Shown piece by piece: positions 11,901 to 23,900 of a stretch of DNA of 64,000 nucleotides. Location: positions 38,817,501 through 38,881,500 of the forward strand of contig NC_080574.1 of assembly GCF_029962835.1 (NCBI RefSeq). The letters are read 5' to 3'. The notes below the pieces were generated by a model, which was not told the DNA's origin, searched no databases, and saw only the letters and a list, made by a program, of their open reading frames with translations. Within the stretch, counting starts at the first letter, position 1. Each line of letters opens with the position of its first letter. A program made the translations under genes and the position numbers. This stretch comes from Magnolia sinica. Lineage: Eukaryota; Streptophyta; Magnoliopsida; Magnoliales; Magnoliaceae.

Positions 11901-14900
11901 TCGCTGTTAAGCAAATAGTGAGGTTTAACACAAGTGGGTTAGATTAGTTTGGCCCGTGAACTATGTAGTCCCACCTCTGTAGTTGACCACGGTGGAAAAG
12001 TCTACACAAGTGGATAGTAATCATATGCGAGTCCCACCTCTGTTTTAGACCCTGGTGATCCAATTAAGAAATGTGGAAAGTTGTAGAAACGTTGAAAGAG
12101 TAGGCATTGTATCTTTATTTTATTGTTATCGAGCCAGAAAGCATGTGCATTAGAGGAGCATGACATGAAACATGCATTTTCACTGCACACGCACTCACTG
12201 GGCTTAGTAGCTCAAGCTTTCCTTTCTATTTTTTTTGTTACAGGTGAGAGTAGGGAGCTGCAGGAGTAGAGGCTACAGAATCCAGTTGTCCTTTTTGTTT
12301 TATACATATCAGTGTATATTTTTTTTGTAATACCTTGAAGATGTACATCAGGTATAGTAAATATGACATGGTTTATGTTTTGTTTTTGCCTTGATGTGCT
12401 CAGTTGTACACAATAATATATGTTGAATATGATGAAATTTTGAGACATACATGCTTGTTGTCTTTACTTTTAGAAATCCTCCTTATGGAGCCCCGCTTAT
12501 GGGACTTAGGATGTGATAGTTGGAAGTCCCAAAATCGGAGTTCTACGGAGGCTGTCAACCAAAATTTGGTGTCCCGTAATCATGGATTACCAACACTAGA
12601 TTTAGGGTCGTGACAGAAGAAGGCTTCATCAATGGTTTTTCAGTGGAAAATGTTAATTTTCATGTCATTCATCTCCAATCGGCCAATGATACAATCCTTT
12701 TCTATGAAGCTAATCAAGTTCAAATGGATAAGCTTCACAAAGTCCTTTGGTGTTTTGAGGCGGCTTCAATGTCAGAATAATATTCTAAGAATTGAATTGT
12801 AGGGTTTAAGACCAGGTGAGGCAGAGATTAGATTTTCACCTAGATTTTAGGGTGCAAGCTAGGTAAGCTCTCATCAACATATTTCACTCTTCCTCCTTGT
12901 ATTGGTAAACTAGCCAAGCATCTTTAGAACATGGCAGTGGAAAGAATGGAGTGAAAGCTATCAAATTGGAAGAACCGTTATTTATCTTCAAGAGATCACA
13001 TTACTCTAATCAAAAGTAGCCTTAGGCGAATATTCCAATCTACTCCATGTCAATGTCCCATTGCCAACTAACATTATCTACATAAAGGAAAGCATCTATT
13101 GGAGTTTCTTTGAAGAGGGGTTGACTACAAGCACAAAAATCACCTACTTGATGGGGGGCAGGTTTCTCAATGAAGGAGATTGGTGGACTAGGTATCAGAC
13201 CCTTAAAATCTTTGAACTGTACTGGCGAAATGACTATGGAAGTTCAGGCAAGAAGAGGACAGTTCATTGAGAAGTGCGGTAGCTTGTGAGACGGTACTGC
13301 AGATGAGGGTTTGTTCACTTTGCATTTTTCTCAGTGTCGATGTTGTTTTGAGATACTGCTTGTGAGGACAGTTCATTAAGGATCCAGGTCACTTATGATA
13401 CTGCTTTAGGAATTGGTAGCCTATTCTCCATGTGTATATCTACTTTCCCAACAAAAGTATATCTATGACATCATTGCCGGCACCTGCTTGACAGACACCA
13501 CATAAATGGAGCTTAATTTGAAGCCTCATCCTACTAAGGGGGAGCCATTAGCTGATCCCACAAACTACTGCCAGCTTCTTGGTACCTGGATTATTCTTTA
13601 GTTATTGAGGGACCATATCTTGGTCCTTATTTCTTCCATCCCCATCCTCACTTGAGTTGTGTCCATATGTTATGCTCATTGGACTGGTGATCCCACTGAT
13701 CATTGATCGACTATTGGCTATTGCATCTTCCTTGACTACCTGTTGATCTCTTAGAAGTAAGAGTGGCAGTGGGTTCATTCAGTTCATGGGTCAACTGGTC
13801 CAACCCACTTCAAGGCGGGTTGCAAGGTAGTAAATAATAAGCCAATAAATAGTAGTGGGTCGGCTTCAGAATAGAAACTGTGGCCCATTTAAGTAAATGG
13901 GTCAGACTGGTTGAAGTTGAACCCTACCCGACCCAACCCACCTATATAAGTAATCAACGGGCTGGGCCAGAAGACCCAACCAAAAACCCAGAAAAATAAT
14001 AGAAGATAAGTATGGATGTGTACATATGATGTGTGTATGTATATATGCATCCACTAATTCAGTCTGGCCAAGCATACCATTAGCCCTATATTTCTTTCTA
14101 AAACCTGAGGTTGGGTTTTGACAAGGTGGGCAGGCTTGATTGGGTTACATTGGGCTTGGCTTGCCCATTAAGTAAACGAGTTGAACTTGGGTGACCCCAA
14201 CCTGACCCGCACTTAATCCATTGCCACCTCTACTTCAAAGAGCAAAAGGCAGGATGTTGGGCTTCAATCGTTTGCAGAGACTTAAGAACCACTAGCTATG
14301 TGCAATTGCCTACTACTGCCAGTGAGATCATTTGGCTTCATTGGCTTCTCACAATCATGGGGGTATAACACATGTTGCCAACACCCTCACATTGTAACAA
14401 CCAAAGTGCCATTTGATGTTGGCCACTATATTGCAATATTTGTGATATTTTGGCAATATATCATCGATATTTTATGGTATTTGCAAAATTTCGACAAAAA
14501 CCAGCATAATAAATCAGCAAAAAATAGAAAAAAAAAAAATTTGCCCAAATATTTTTGGAAACTCTTTGTATTAGTATTTTAACAACTCCACTTGAGTTGT
14601 TTCACATCAAAACACAAATTTGGTGGAGAAATTTGTAAGTGTTATATTGGAAATCCAGCACCCGGATTTGTCAAATTTTGTTGTGCCAATGATGCAGGAC
14701 ATGAAAATTAAATATTATATGCGAGATTTCAGGCTTAAGATCACGTTAGTTCAAAAACAATTACACAAATTCCATATCCCACATGAAAGTCCAAACATTC
14801 AATTAAGGGGAATCTATGCGGGTCCAAGCCTACACATGATAAGGCTAGATCAATAAAAATTATGAACCAAACGAGACTCAAAGATAAGAAATAATCATCC

Positions 14901-17900
14901 ACATGCATAGTAATCAGTCCCTAATCCAAGGGATTCAGAAATTCCAATTCGAGGAACCCTGGGGAAAGAAAAGGGGCATAAAATTGGAGAATTGAGTAAT
15001 TTAGGGTTAGGTTTAGGGATTTTGGGTGAAAGTGGAGTGCAAAAGAGGAGAGAGACGAACCAGAGAAGTACCGCACGCGTGGACAACAACAATGGCCCAG
15101 ACGCACATGCGTGTGATCCCGGCCGCACGTGTGTGGGGCCCACTATTCAAAAAAAGGCCACCTTAACCTTGGTCGGCCAGGAATGGACTCCAAAACCCCC
15201 AAATCTCAACTTGATCCGATGTACAGTTTATGCGTAGTGCTCCGCCGAAGTTTCGGCCCTCCTGTAGGGCCAGATTCTGAAATTCTGTTGTGGGGAGGAG
15301 AATTGCTGCAATAGATGATTGATTCGAAGTGTAGATGATAAGGTGAGATGAGAAGAATGGATGGTAGAAAATGGGTAGTAGAGATGGCGATAAATGGGGG
15401 CAAATCGGGATATATGTGGCTTCGCACCACAGTAGTTAACCCTTCGATGATAGGAGGGCTTCGCACCCAATTAGGCTTCACAACTCAGAGAGTAGGAAAA
15501 CGCAGAATTTTTATTAATCTTCAATGAATCAAAAGAACTACAAGGAGTGCCTATTTATAAGAAAACTCTATACCTCAAAACTCATGCCATGTGCGCAACC
15601 TATTACTCGGCGATGAAGTAAACTAAAGTAAAAACTAAACAAAGAAATCTAAAGCGTTCATGATGTTCTAAATAATATCAATAAGCAAGACCTAAAATAT
15701 GAGATCAATCCGACTAGTGGGCTGCGATCATGAGACCCATGATGGGTTTTACTTTACTATCGGGCCCACTCTTTTGAACCAAACTTCGTCTTCTAACTAG
15801 GAGGCCCTCCCTGAACGTCGTCATCGAATCAGATCGACGGTGGGGCCCTCCTTCTTCGTATGTACGTGCATAGGAGGGGTGGTATGCGTGCGCATGTGCG
15901 CATAATGTCCCCATCAGCCAAACCATTTAGAATCAGTATCATGTTTTGATAAGTTAGAAAGATCATCTTCCTACATTTTAAGTTGTCCACGTCATCGTCA
16001 AACTTTTTTGCATATTCAAGTTGAATAACGTTGACAAAGTTCAAAACTACAAGCTCAAGTACAAGAACAGAAGTTTGAAGCTCAAGCTAAAGTTCAAGAT
16101 CACTATCTTAAGTCTAGCTCAAGTTCAAGACTTCAAGGACAAGCTTCATGTACTTCAAGTAATCGAAAGCGGTCGATGTTTCGATGTTTCAAACTCATAA
16201 ACAAGGTATGAATGACCTTAGATTGACCATAGGATAGGTCATCTTGATTGCATATTGAATTTGGGTCAATGTATAAGTTTATAGGCTTTTCTTCGACTAG
16301 TCCTAGCCTTTGTTCGACTAGTCCAAGCACTGGCTCGACCAGTCCAAGAAGTTTCTCGACCAGATCAAGATTTGTTGAGAATTTTTTGTTATGGCTCGAT
16401 CAGTCATGGACACTGCTCGACCAGTCGAGTGAACAGTCTCGACCAGTCGAGTAACGGGTTTATCTTATCGCGCCAGAAATTTTGAAAATTGGTTAGTGCT
16501 TTGACCAGTCGAACCAACCCTTAGACCAATCGAGGGAACAGAATTTTAACCTATAAATAGAGGATGAATCTCAGAGTTTTCATTCATTCCAATCCTAATC
16601 AAGCCATCACTCTGAGAGATAAGTTCCTGCATATTGTGAAGCTATTACTTATTCATTTTAGATTCTATTTATAGTTTTTTGTATTTGATTTTGTGATCTC
16701 TATTCAACTCTATTATATTAAAAAGCGGAATTGTGATTTACCCTTTTAAGATCAAAATCAAATCAAGCTAGCCCCGGTTTGATTTGATTTAAAAATCATT
16801 TAGACCTAAAACTCTTTCATTTGTGAGATTGGACATTGAATATCTACGTCTACATCAAATTGGTTCTACCGGGCTACATCGGAATCTTCAAATAAGTATT
16901 TAAATTTCTGCATTTTTGGTTTGTGAGATTTAGCCAGGAAAAACTCATTGTGGGGTTTTTGTGATTGTGTAAGCCCATTTGAAAGACACAATTGTGAAGG
17001 TTTTAAGGTGAACCTTGGAAAACCTTATTACATAGTGAAAGTCAATATCCCGTGGGTGTGGATATTGGGAGTGGAGTAGTTGTGTAGCTGTTTGCTAACA
17101 GTTGGTGTACACACAAACGAACCACCTATAATTCCTGGAGTTGTGGTGGATAATTGGATTTGTTTATGTGTTTGAATGTTGTAATTTACTTTATGCACTT
17201 GTGATGAATGGTGTAATTTATTTTATACACTTGTGGTGAATGTTGTAATAACTTAGTTTATTTCCTTTACCTCTTTATTGGTTTAGGTTTTTGATACTTA
17301 CAAACGTTCTAGAAAGGTTGTCCTATCATAAGCCTTTGGTTTTTTGTGTTAGGTTGTCCTTAGAACTCAGTTTGTATCAACCTCTCAAGACTAGTGCATT
17401 TGAGGTTGCTATTCACTTGTGCTATTTTATTATTTGATTGTGCTATCTATCTTTGAATTCTGCATTTAATTTTTATTTGGCATAGTCCTACTCAACCCCC
17501 CCCCCCAGGACTTAGAGCTCGGCCTTTATAAGTGGTATCAACGCCTAATAATTCATTTATTTGGATTCATTTCCTGAACTAACCGATCTCGAGCTTATAA
17601 TATGTCAAATTTTGATAGCCTCTCTATTACTAGGCCTCCACCTTTTGATGGCTCCAATTATGCTTATTGGAAAGCCAAGATGAGGATCTTTTTAAGGTCC
17701 ATCGATGAGAGCGTGTGGTAAGCCACAGTGACTAAATGGAACCCACCTACATCTGAAGTTCTAGGCACTGATGGAACTAAATCTGTTAAAGTTACACCTT
17801 ATTATTCATGGACCACTCTTCAGAAAAATGAGAGTAGTGCCAATGTTAAAGCTTTAAATGCAATCACTTGCGCACTATCACCAGATGAATTCAAAAGAAT

Positions 17901-20900
17901 TATATCTTGTGATACTGCAAAGCAAGCCTGGGATATCTTAGAAATGACACACGAGGGTACGACTATAATCAAGAAATCTAAACTTCGAATCCTTACCACT
18001 AGGTTTGAGGAAATACGTATGGAAGAAAGTGAAACTTTCATAGACTTCTATACTAAATTGAATGACATAGTCAACTCAATGTGGGGTCTTGGAGATAGCA
18101 TCCCAGAAAGTAAAGTTTGTGCAAAGATACTGCACTCATTGCCTGAAAGGTTCAATTCTAAGGTCACTGCCATTTAGGAACTTCGTGATACGGATAATAT
18201 GAGGGTTGAAGAGCTTGTTGGTTCTTTACAAACCTACGAGTTAAATTTCAAGGCTCCTAAAGGTAAGTCTATAGCCCTTAAGTCATCTAAATGTATTTCT
18301 CAAAATAATTCTAGTAATTCTGATTGCGAAAATTCAGAAGATGACATGGCACTATTAGCCAAGAGGTTTTATAAAATTTTCAAAAGCAAAAGGAGAGTTG
18401 ATTTTCAAAAACCCTCTGAGAAGAAAAAGGGTAGATCTAAAAATTGAAAATCACTTAAAGACAGCCAATGTTTCAACTGCCATGAATACAGGCATTTGGC
18501 AAATAAGTGTCCAAAAAGGGACAAGCCAAAGAGAAAAGGCATGTTGGCCACATGGGATGAATCGTCTTGCTCTGAAGCTTCTTCTGAGTCAGATGATTCT
18601 GAACCCGAATCTTCTAATGAGATCAAAGCCTTAATGACTCTAGCCAGAGTCACTTCCTCGGAGAGTTGTGATTCAACTTATGATGAAAATCTGAGGAGTG
18701 ACCCTGAAAACGATGAAGATTTACAAGATGCTTATAATGCCCTATACAGGGAAAGTTGTAAGATAGCTATAAAACTTAAACTTCAAAAAGAAAAGTTTTT
18801 AAAGTTAAAAGAAGATTTTGAAAATCTAGTTTTAGAAAAATCACATCTTTCTGATTGTTTTGAAAAGACTAAATGTGATTTAGATTTCAAAACGTCCCAA
18901 GTTGAAAATCTAAAATCAGAAAATGAAAAACTAAAACTAGAAGTCTCCTCTCTTGAGTTTGAAGGATACTTGGAGGTATGCCCAGGGTGATCCTAAACTA
19001 GAAAATTTGCTAACCGAATCAAGGAAATGTGGAGATAGATCCGGTCTGGGCTATGAGAAGACTACGCCTCTAAAATGTAAGTCTACACCTCCTAAGTTTG
19101 TTAAAGGGGAGACCTCCAACTCAAAAGGGAAAAGTCTTAATCAAAATGGTTTTAAAAATCCTAAAACTTTTCTGACTACTAAATCTAAAAATAACCATAT
19201 CAATTTTAGAAATCAGAATTATAACCCCTTAGCTGAGAAAATTGTGGATCTACTTAAGGAGCTTCTGAAATCTAACTCTAATGGTAGAATGTATAACAAC
19301 TACAAGTATAGAAAAATCAACATTGCTCCAAAACCCAAAACAGTAATGAAATGGGTCCCTAAGGTTACTTGTTTGGTTGCCCACACCGCTTTCAAGGCTT
19401 CGAGTCAATCAAAGTAGTACCTAGACAGTGGTTGCTCTAGACACATGATAGGTGACAAAGATTTGCTCACCAACCTTAAAGATATGACTAATGGTTCAGT
19501 CACTTTCGGTGATGGTAGCAACTGCAGAATAATTGGCCAAGGTATGGTTCAACTCCTCAATCTTCCTCCTTTTGAGAATGTTTTGTTTGTAGAAGATCTT
19601 AAACATAATCTCTTAAGCATTTCTCAAATTTGCGATAATAAGCATAGCGTAAAATTCACTAACCTAGGATGTGAAATTTCTAATGAGAAAGGTTCTGTGA
19701 TATTGACTGGTCGCAGAACATATGAGAATTGTTATATAGTCAGTGACTATAGCTCGTCTAAATTATCGTGCTGCATGGTCCAAACCAATGAGACTGAATT
19801 ATGGCATAAACGCCTTGGACATGTACACTACCATAATCTTTATAGACTGAGCAAAAGCAAGTTAATAAGAGGTCTACCCAAATTAAAGAAAATGAATAAA
19901 ATTTGTGGCGAATGTCAGATTAGGAAACAAACTAGGAATGCTCACAAGAAAGTGAACTCCAGTGCCACATCCAGACCCCTTGAACTCATCCACATGGATC
20001 TCATTGGACCTACTAGAACGGAGAGTCGATGCAGTAAGAAATACATTCTGGTAATAGTAGATGACTTTACCAGGTATACATGGGTAGCTTTCATGAGAGA
20101 AAAGTCTGAAACTCTCGATGAAGTGAAAAGGATACTGGAGCGTATCCAAACTGAGAAGAAATCAAATTTTCGAAAATCCGAAGTGACCATGGATCGGAAT
20201 TTGATAATAGTAATTTTGAGGAGTTCTGTAACGATCACGGGATATCACATCGCATGAATTTTCTGCACCTAAGACACCTCAACAAAATGGGGTTGTTGAA
20301 AGGAAAAACCATGTGCTTCAAGAAATAGCCAATGTTATGTTAAATAGCATGAAATTACCTAAAAATATATGGGTTGAAGCTGTGAACATGCATACTATAT
20401 AATAAACCGCGTTTATACTAGAAAATCAAATGATAAGACTGCATATGAACTGTGGTTCAATAAGAAGCCCACAGTCAAATACTTTCGAGTTTTTGGCAGC
20501 AAGCGCTATATTTTGCGTGATCGTGAAAATTTAGGGAAGTTCGACACTAGAAGTGACGAAGGGATTTTTCTAGGGTATGCTCTAAATAGTAAAGCGTATC
20601 GAGTTCTCAACAAGAGAACCGGTGTTATTCAAGAGTCCATTAATGTGATTATAGATGACCACTTGAATACACCTGTCTCTAGTTCAGAAGATGATGAAGT
20701 CTCCATATTTGATAAACTAGACTCTTCAGCCAGTCAAAATGTCACTGAACTGCGATTAGTTAAAGGCCATCCAACTGATCAAATTCTTGGGAACCCTCTC
20801 ACTGGTGTGAGCACTTGAAGACAACTAGAAAACATATTTAATTATGTGTCCTTCACTTCCCAGATTGAGCCGGCCAATGTAAAAGAAGCGCTTACTAATG

Positions 20901-23900
20901 AAAACTGGATAGTAGCCATGCAAGATGAACTGAATCAATTTGTAAGGAATGATGTATGGTATCTGGTTCCTAGACCTAATGATAAACATATAATTGGAAC
21001 TAAATGGATATTTAAAAATAAATTTGATAAATTAGGAAATATTATAAGAAACATGACAAGACTGGTTGTATAAGGGTACACTCAGATAGAAGGTATCGAT
21101 TATGATGAAACCTTTGCCCCAGTAGCTCGTCTTGAATCTATCAGATTATTTATATCCATTGCTTGTTTCAAAAAGTTCAAAATCTATCAAATAGATGTCA
21201 AGAGTGCTTTCTTGAATGGTGATTTACATGAAGAAGTATATGTATAACAACCTAAGGGTTTTGAAGATCCTAAATACACTGATCATGTTGATCGCCTGAA
21301 AAAGGCACTATATGGTTTAAAACAAGCTCCCAGGACATGGTATGAGAAGTTGACTAAGTTTTTACTAAGTCATAAATTTATAATGGGGAATGTTGATAAG
21401 ACACTATTTCTAAAAAAACACAATGATCACATACTCATTGTGCAGATATATGTTGATGATGTTATTTATGGTTCTACATGTTCTAACCTGCAACAGGTAA
21501 AAGTGTAGATCCTAGGTTGTATCTGTTGAAGTGATAAAGTCCCTTGATATACATTGATACACCACACTCTGACAGCTTAAGCTTTTGGAGTAAATGGTTG
21601 TTTGACATGGTATCAAAGTGGAAGGTCCTATGTTCGAATTTCGAGAGCAGCAAATATGCCTCGCTAATATATTATTCTCCCACGGGGGGTCAGGAAAAAT
21701 CAGGTCCGACCCAAGGACCGGGGTATCGGTATCGGTTGCCGTAATGGTGCCCTCCGAAACCGATACGGATACGGGGGTGTAACGGCGATACGGGGGCGTA
21801 GTGGCCCGTAACGGGGCAATTTTATTTTATTTTTTGCCAAAAAATATGAAAAAATATGGATTAAATCCGGAATATTCTAAGCATTCGAAATATGCATTCA
21901 TTTATAAATTGGAACATGTTTATGGTGGTGTAACGGTCCACTCTTTAGTGAGAAGTATCGGACTGTCTGATGAATTTATGAACCAGATAACCTGAATTTG
22001 ACTACAAAATTCATATATTTAATTTTCTAACTATCTACTATCAATGATAGATATATTAGAATGAATGTAATATGAAAATATCTTACATTTAGGTGTTTGC
22101 AATTATTTTTGAGGCCAAAATTCATGCGTAAATAGAAAAAAATATAAAATGGCACCCCAAATATGTAAAATGCACATTAACATGTTCTACTATGATTAAC
22201 ACATCATATGGCATCATTAAAACAGCAAAAGAATCATTAAAAATGATTTTTCGAATTTTCAAAAAAAGGGCCGAAATAAATGCGTAAATAGAAAAAATAA
22301 AAAATATATATAAAATGGCACTCCAAATATGTAAAATGCACATTAACATGTTCTACTATGATTAACACATCATATGGCATCATTAAAACAGCAAAAGAAT
22401 CGTTAAAAAATGATTTTTCGAATTTTCAAAAAAATGGCCGAAATAAATGCGTAAATAGAAAAAATATAAAAAAATATAAAATGGCACCCCAAATCTGTAA
22501 AATGCATATTAACATGTTCTACTATGATTAACACATCATATGGCATCATTAAAACAGCAAAAGAATCATTAAAAATGATTTTTCGAATTTTCAAAAAAGG
22601 GCCAAAATAAATGCGTAAATAGAAAAAAATATAAAAATATAAAAAATGGAACCCCAAATCTGTAAAATGCACATTAACATGTTCTACTATGATTAACACA
22701 TCATATGACATCATTAAAACAGCAAAAGAATCATTTAAAAATGGTTTTTCGAATTTTCAAAAAAGGGCCAAAATAAATGCGTAAATAGAAAAAAATATTA
22801 AAAAATATAAAATGGCACCCCAAATCTGTAAAATGCATATTAACATGTTCTACTATGATTAACACATCATATGGCATGATTAAAACAGCAAAACAACCAT
22901 TAAAAACTGATTTTTCAAATTTTAAAAAAGGGGCCAAAATTCATGCGTAAATAGAAAAAAATATTAAAAAATTATTAAATGGCACCCCAAATCTGTAAAA
23001 TGCACATTAACATGTTCTACTATGATTAACACATCATATGACATGATTAAAACAGCAAAATATATTAAAAAAGTATAAATACCTATTTTTGACGAATTTA
23101 AAAAATGGCCCACCGAGCTTTGATTCAAAAAAATCTATAATATAATGTGTTTTTCTATCAAATACCTAGCTAAGGTTGGTCGAAATTAGTAGTAGAAGGA
23201 CTTAGAAACAGTTTGGAAGCAAGAGGTTTCAAAAAAAGGGCAAAAACAGAGCTAAAAAAAAAGTTACCGTTTCGGGCCCGTAATGGTTGTTTGACATGGT
23301 ATCAAAGTGGAAGATCCTATGTTCGAATTTCGAGAGCAGCAAATATGCCTCGCTAATATATTATTCTCCCACGGGGGGTCAGGAAAAATCAGGTCCGACC
23401 CAAGGACCGGGAAATTAAGCCCTGCCTATTTATGGTGTGAGTGTCCCTCCACCTTCGTCAATATGTTCCCGTGCGGAGTTCCTACCTCACACGTGCGGGG
23501 GGGTGTTGAAGTGATAAAGTCCCTTGATATACTTTGATACACCACACTCTGACAGCTTAAGCTTTTGGAGTAAATGGTTGTTTGACAGTATCGCAGTATG
23601 ATTGGTAGCTTATTATATTTAACTGCGAGCCGACCTGATATAGCATTCAGCGTAGGTATCTGTGCTAGATATCAATCAGATCCTAAAAAATCTCACATGA
23701 TTGCTGTCAAGCAAATTATGAGATATGTCATAAGTTCAGCCAATCTTGGCCTTTGATATCCATATGATAATAATGTTCAGTTAGCTGGTTAAATGGATGC
23801 TAACTGGGCTGAGAATATAGATGATCGAAAGTCTACCAGCGGTGGATGTTTTTATGTCGGGAACTGTTTAGTTTCATGGCATAGTAAGAAACAAAGTTCC

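Larger units (their letters stand above)
21524..23587 (+). mobile_element. TRIM (terminal-repeat retrotransposon in miniature) with a 1.56-kb insert, TSD GTATC
   Basis: Two 84-bp LTRs (21524-21607, 23504-23587) begin TGTTGAAG, end TTTGACA and differ at one base. The primer-binding site TGGTATCAAAGTGG starts immediately after the 5' LTR. A G-rich tract (gcggggggg) directly precedes the 3' LTR. GTATC flanks both sides (21519-21523, 23588-23592). No coding capacity is seen, so it needed proteins from another element. Without the insert and one copy of the 130-bp duplication it would be 375 bp, a normal TRIM size. Confidence 0.95.

Noticed and set aside
22122..22937. Three similar minus-strand open frames of 68-103 codons that look like a repeated small membrane protein
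   Set aside because: They are translations of the ~165-bp tandem repeat in the TRIM insert; there is no start context or conserved protein family.
22090..23090. CRISPR-like array
   Set aside because: Repeats are ~165 bp, diverged and without distinct spacers, in a plant retroelement; this is a satellite-type tandem repeat.
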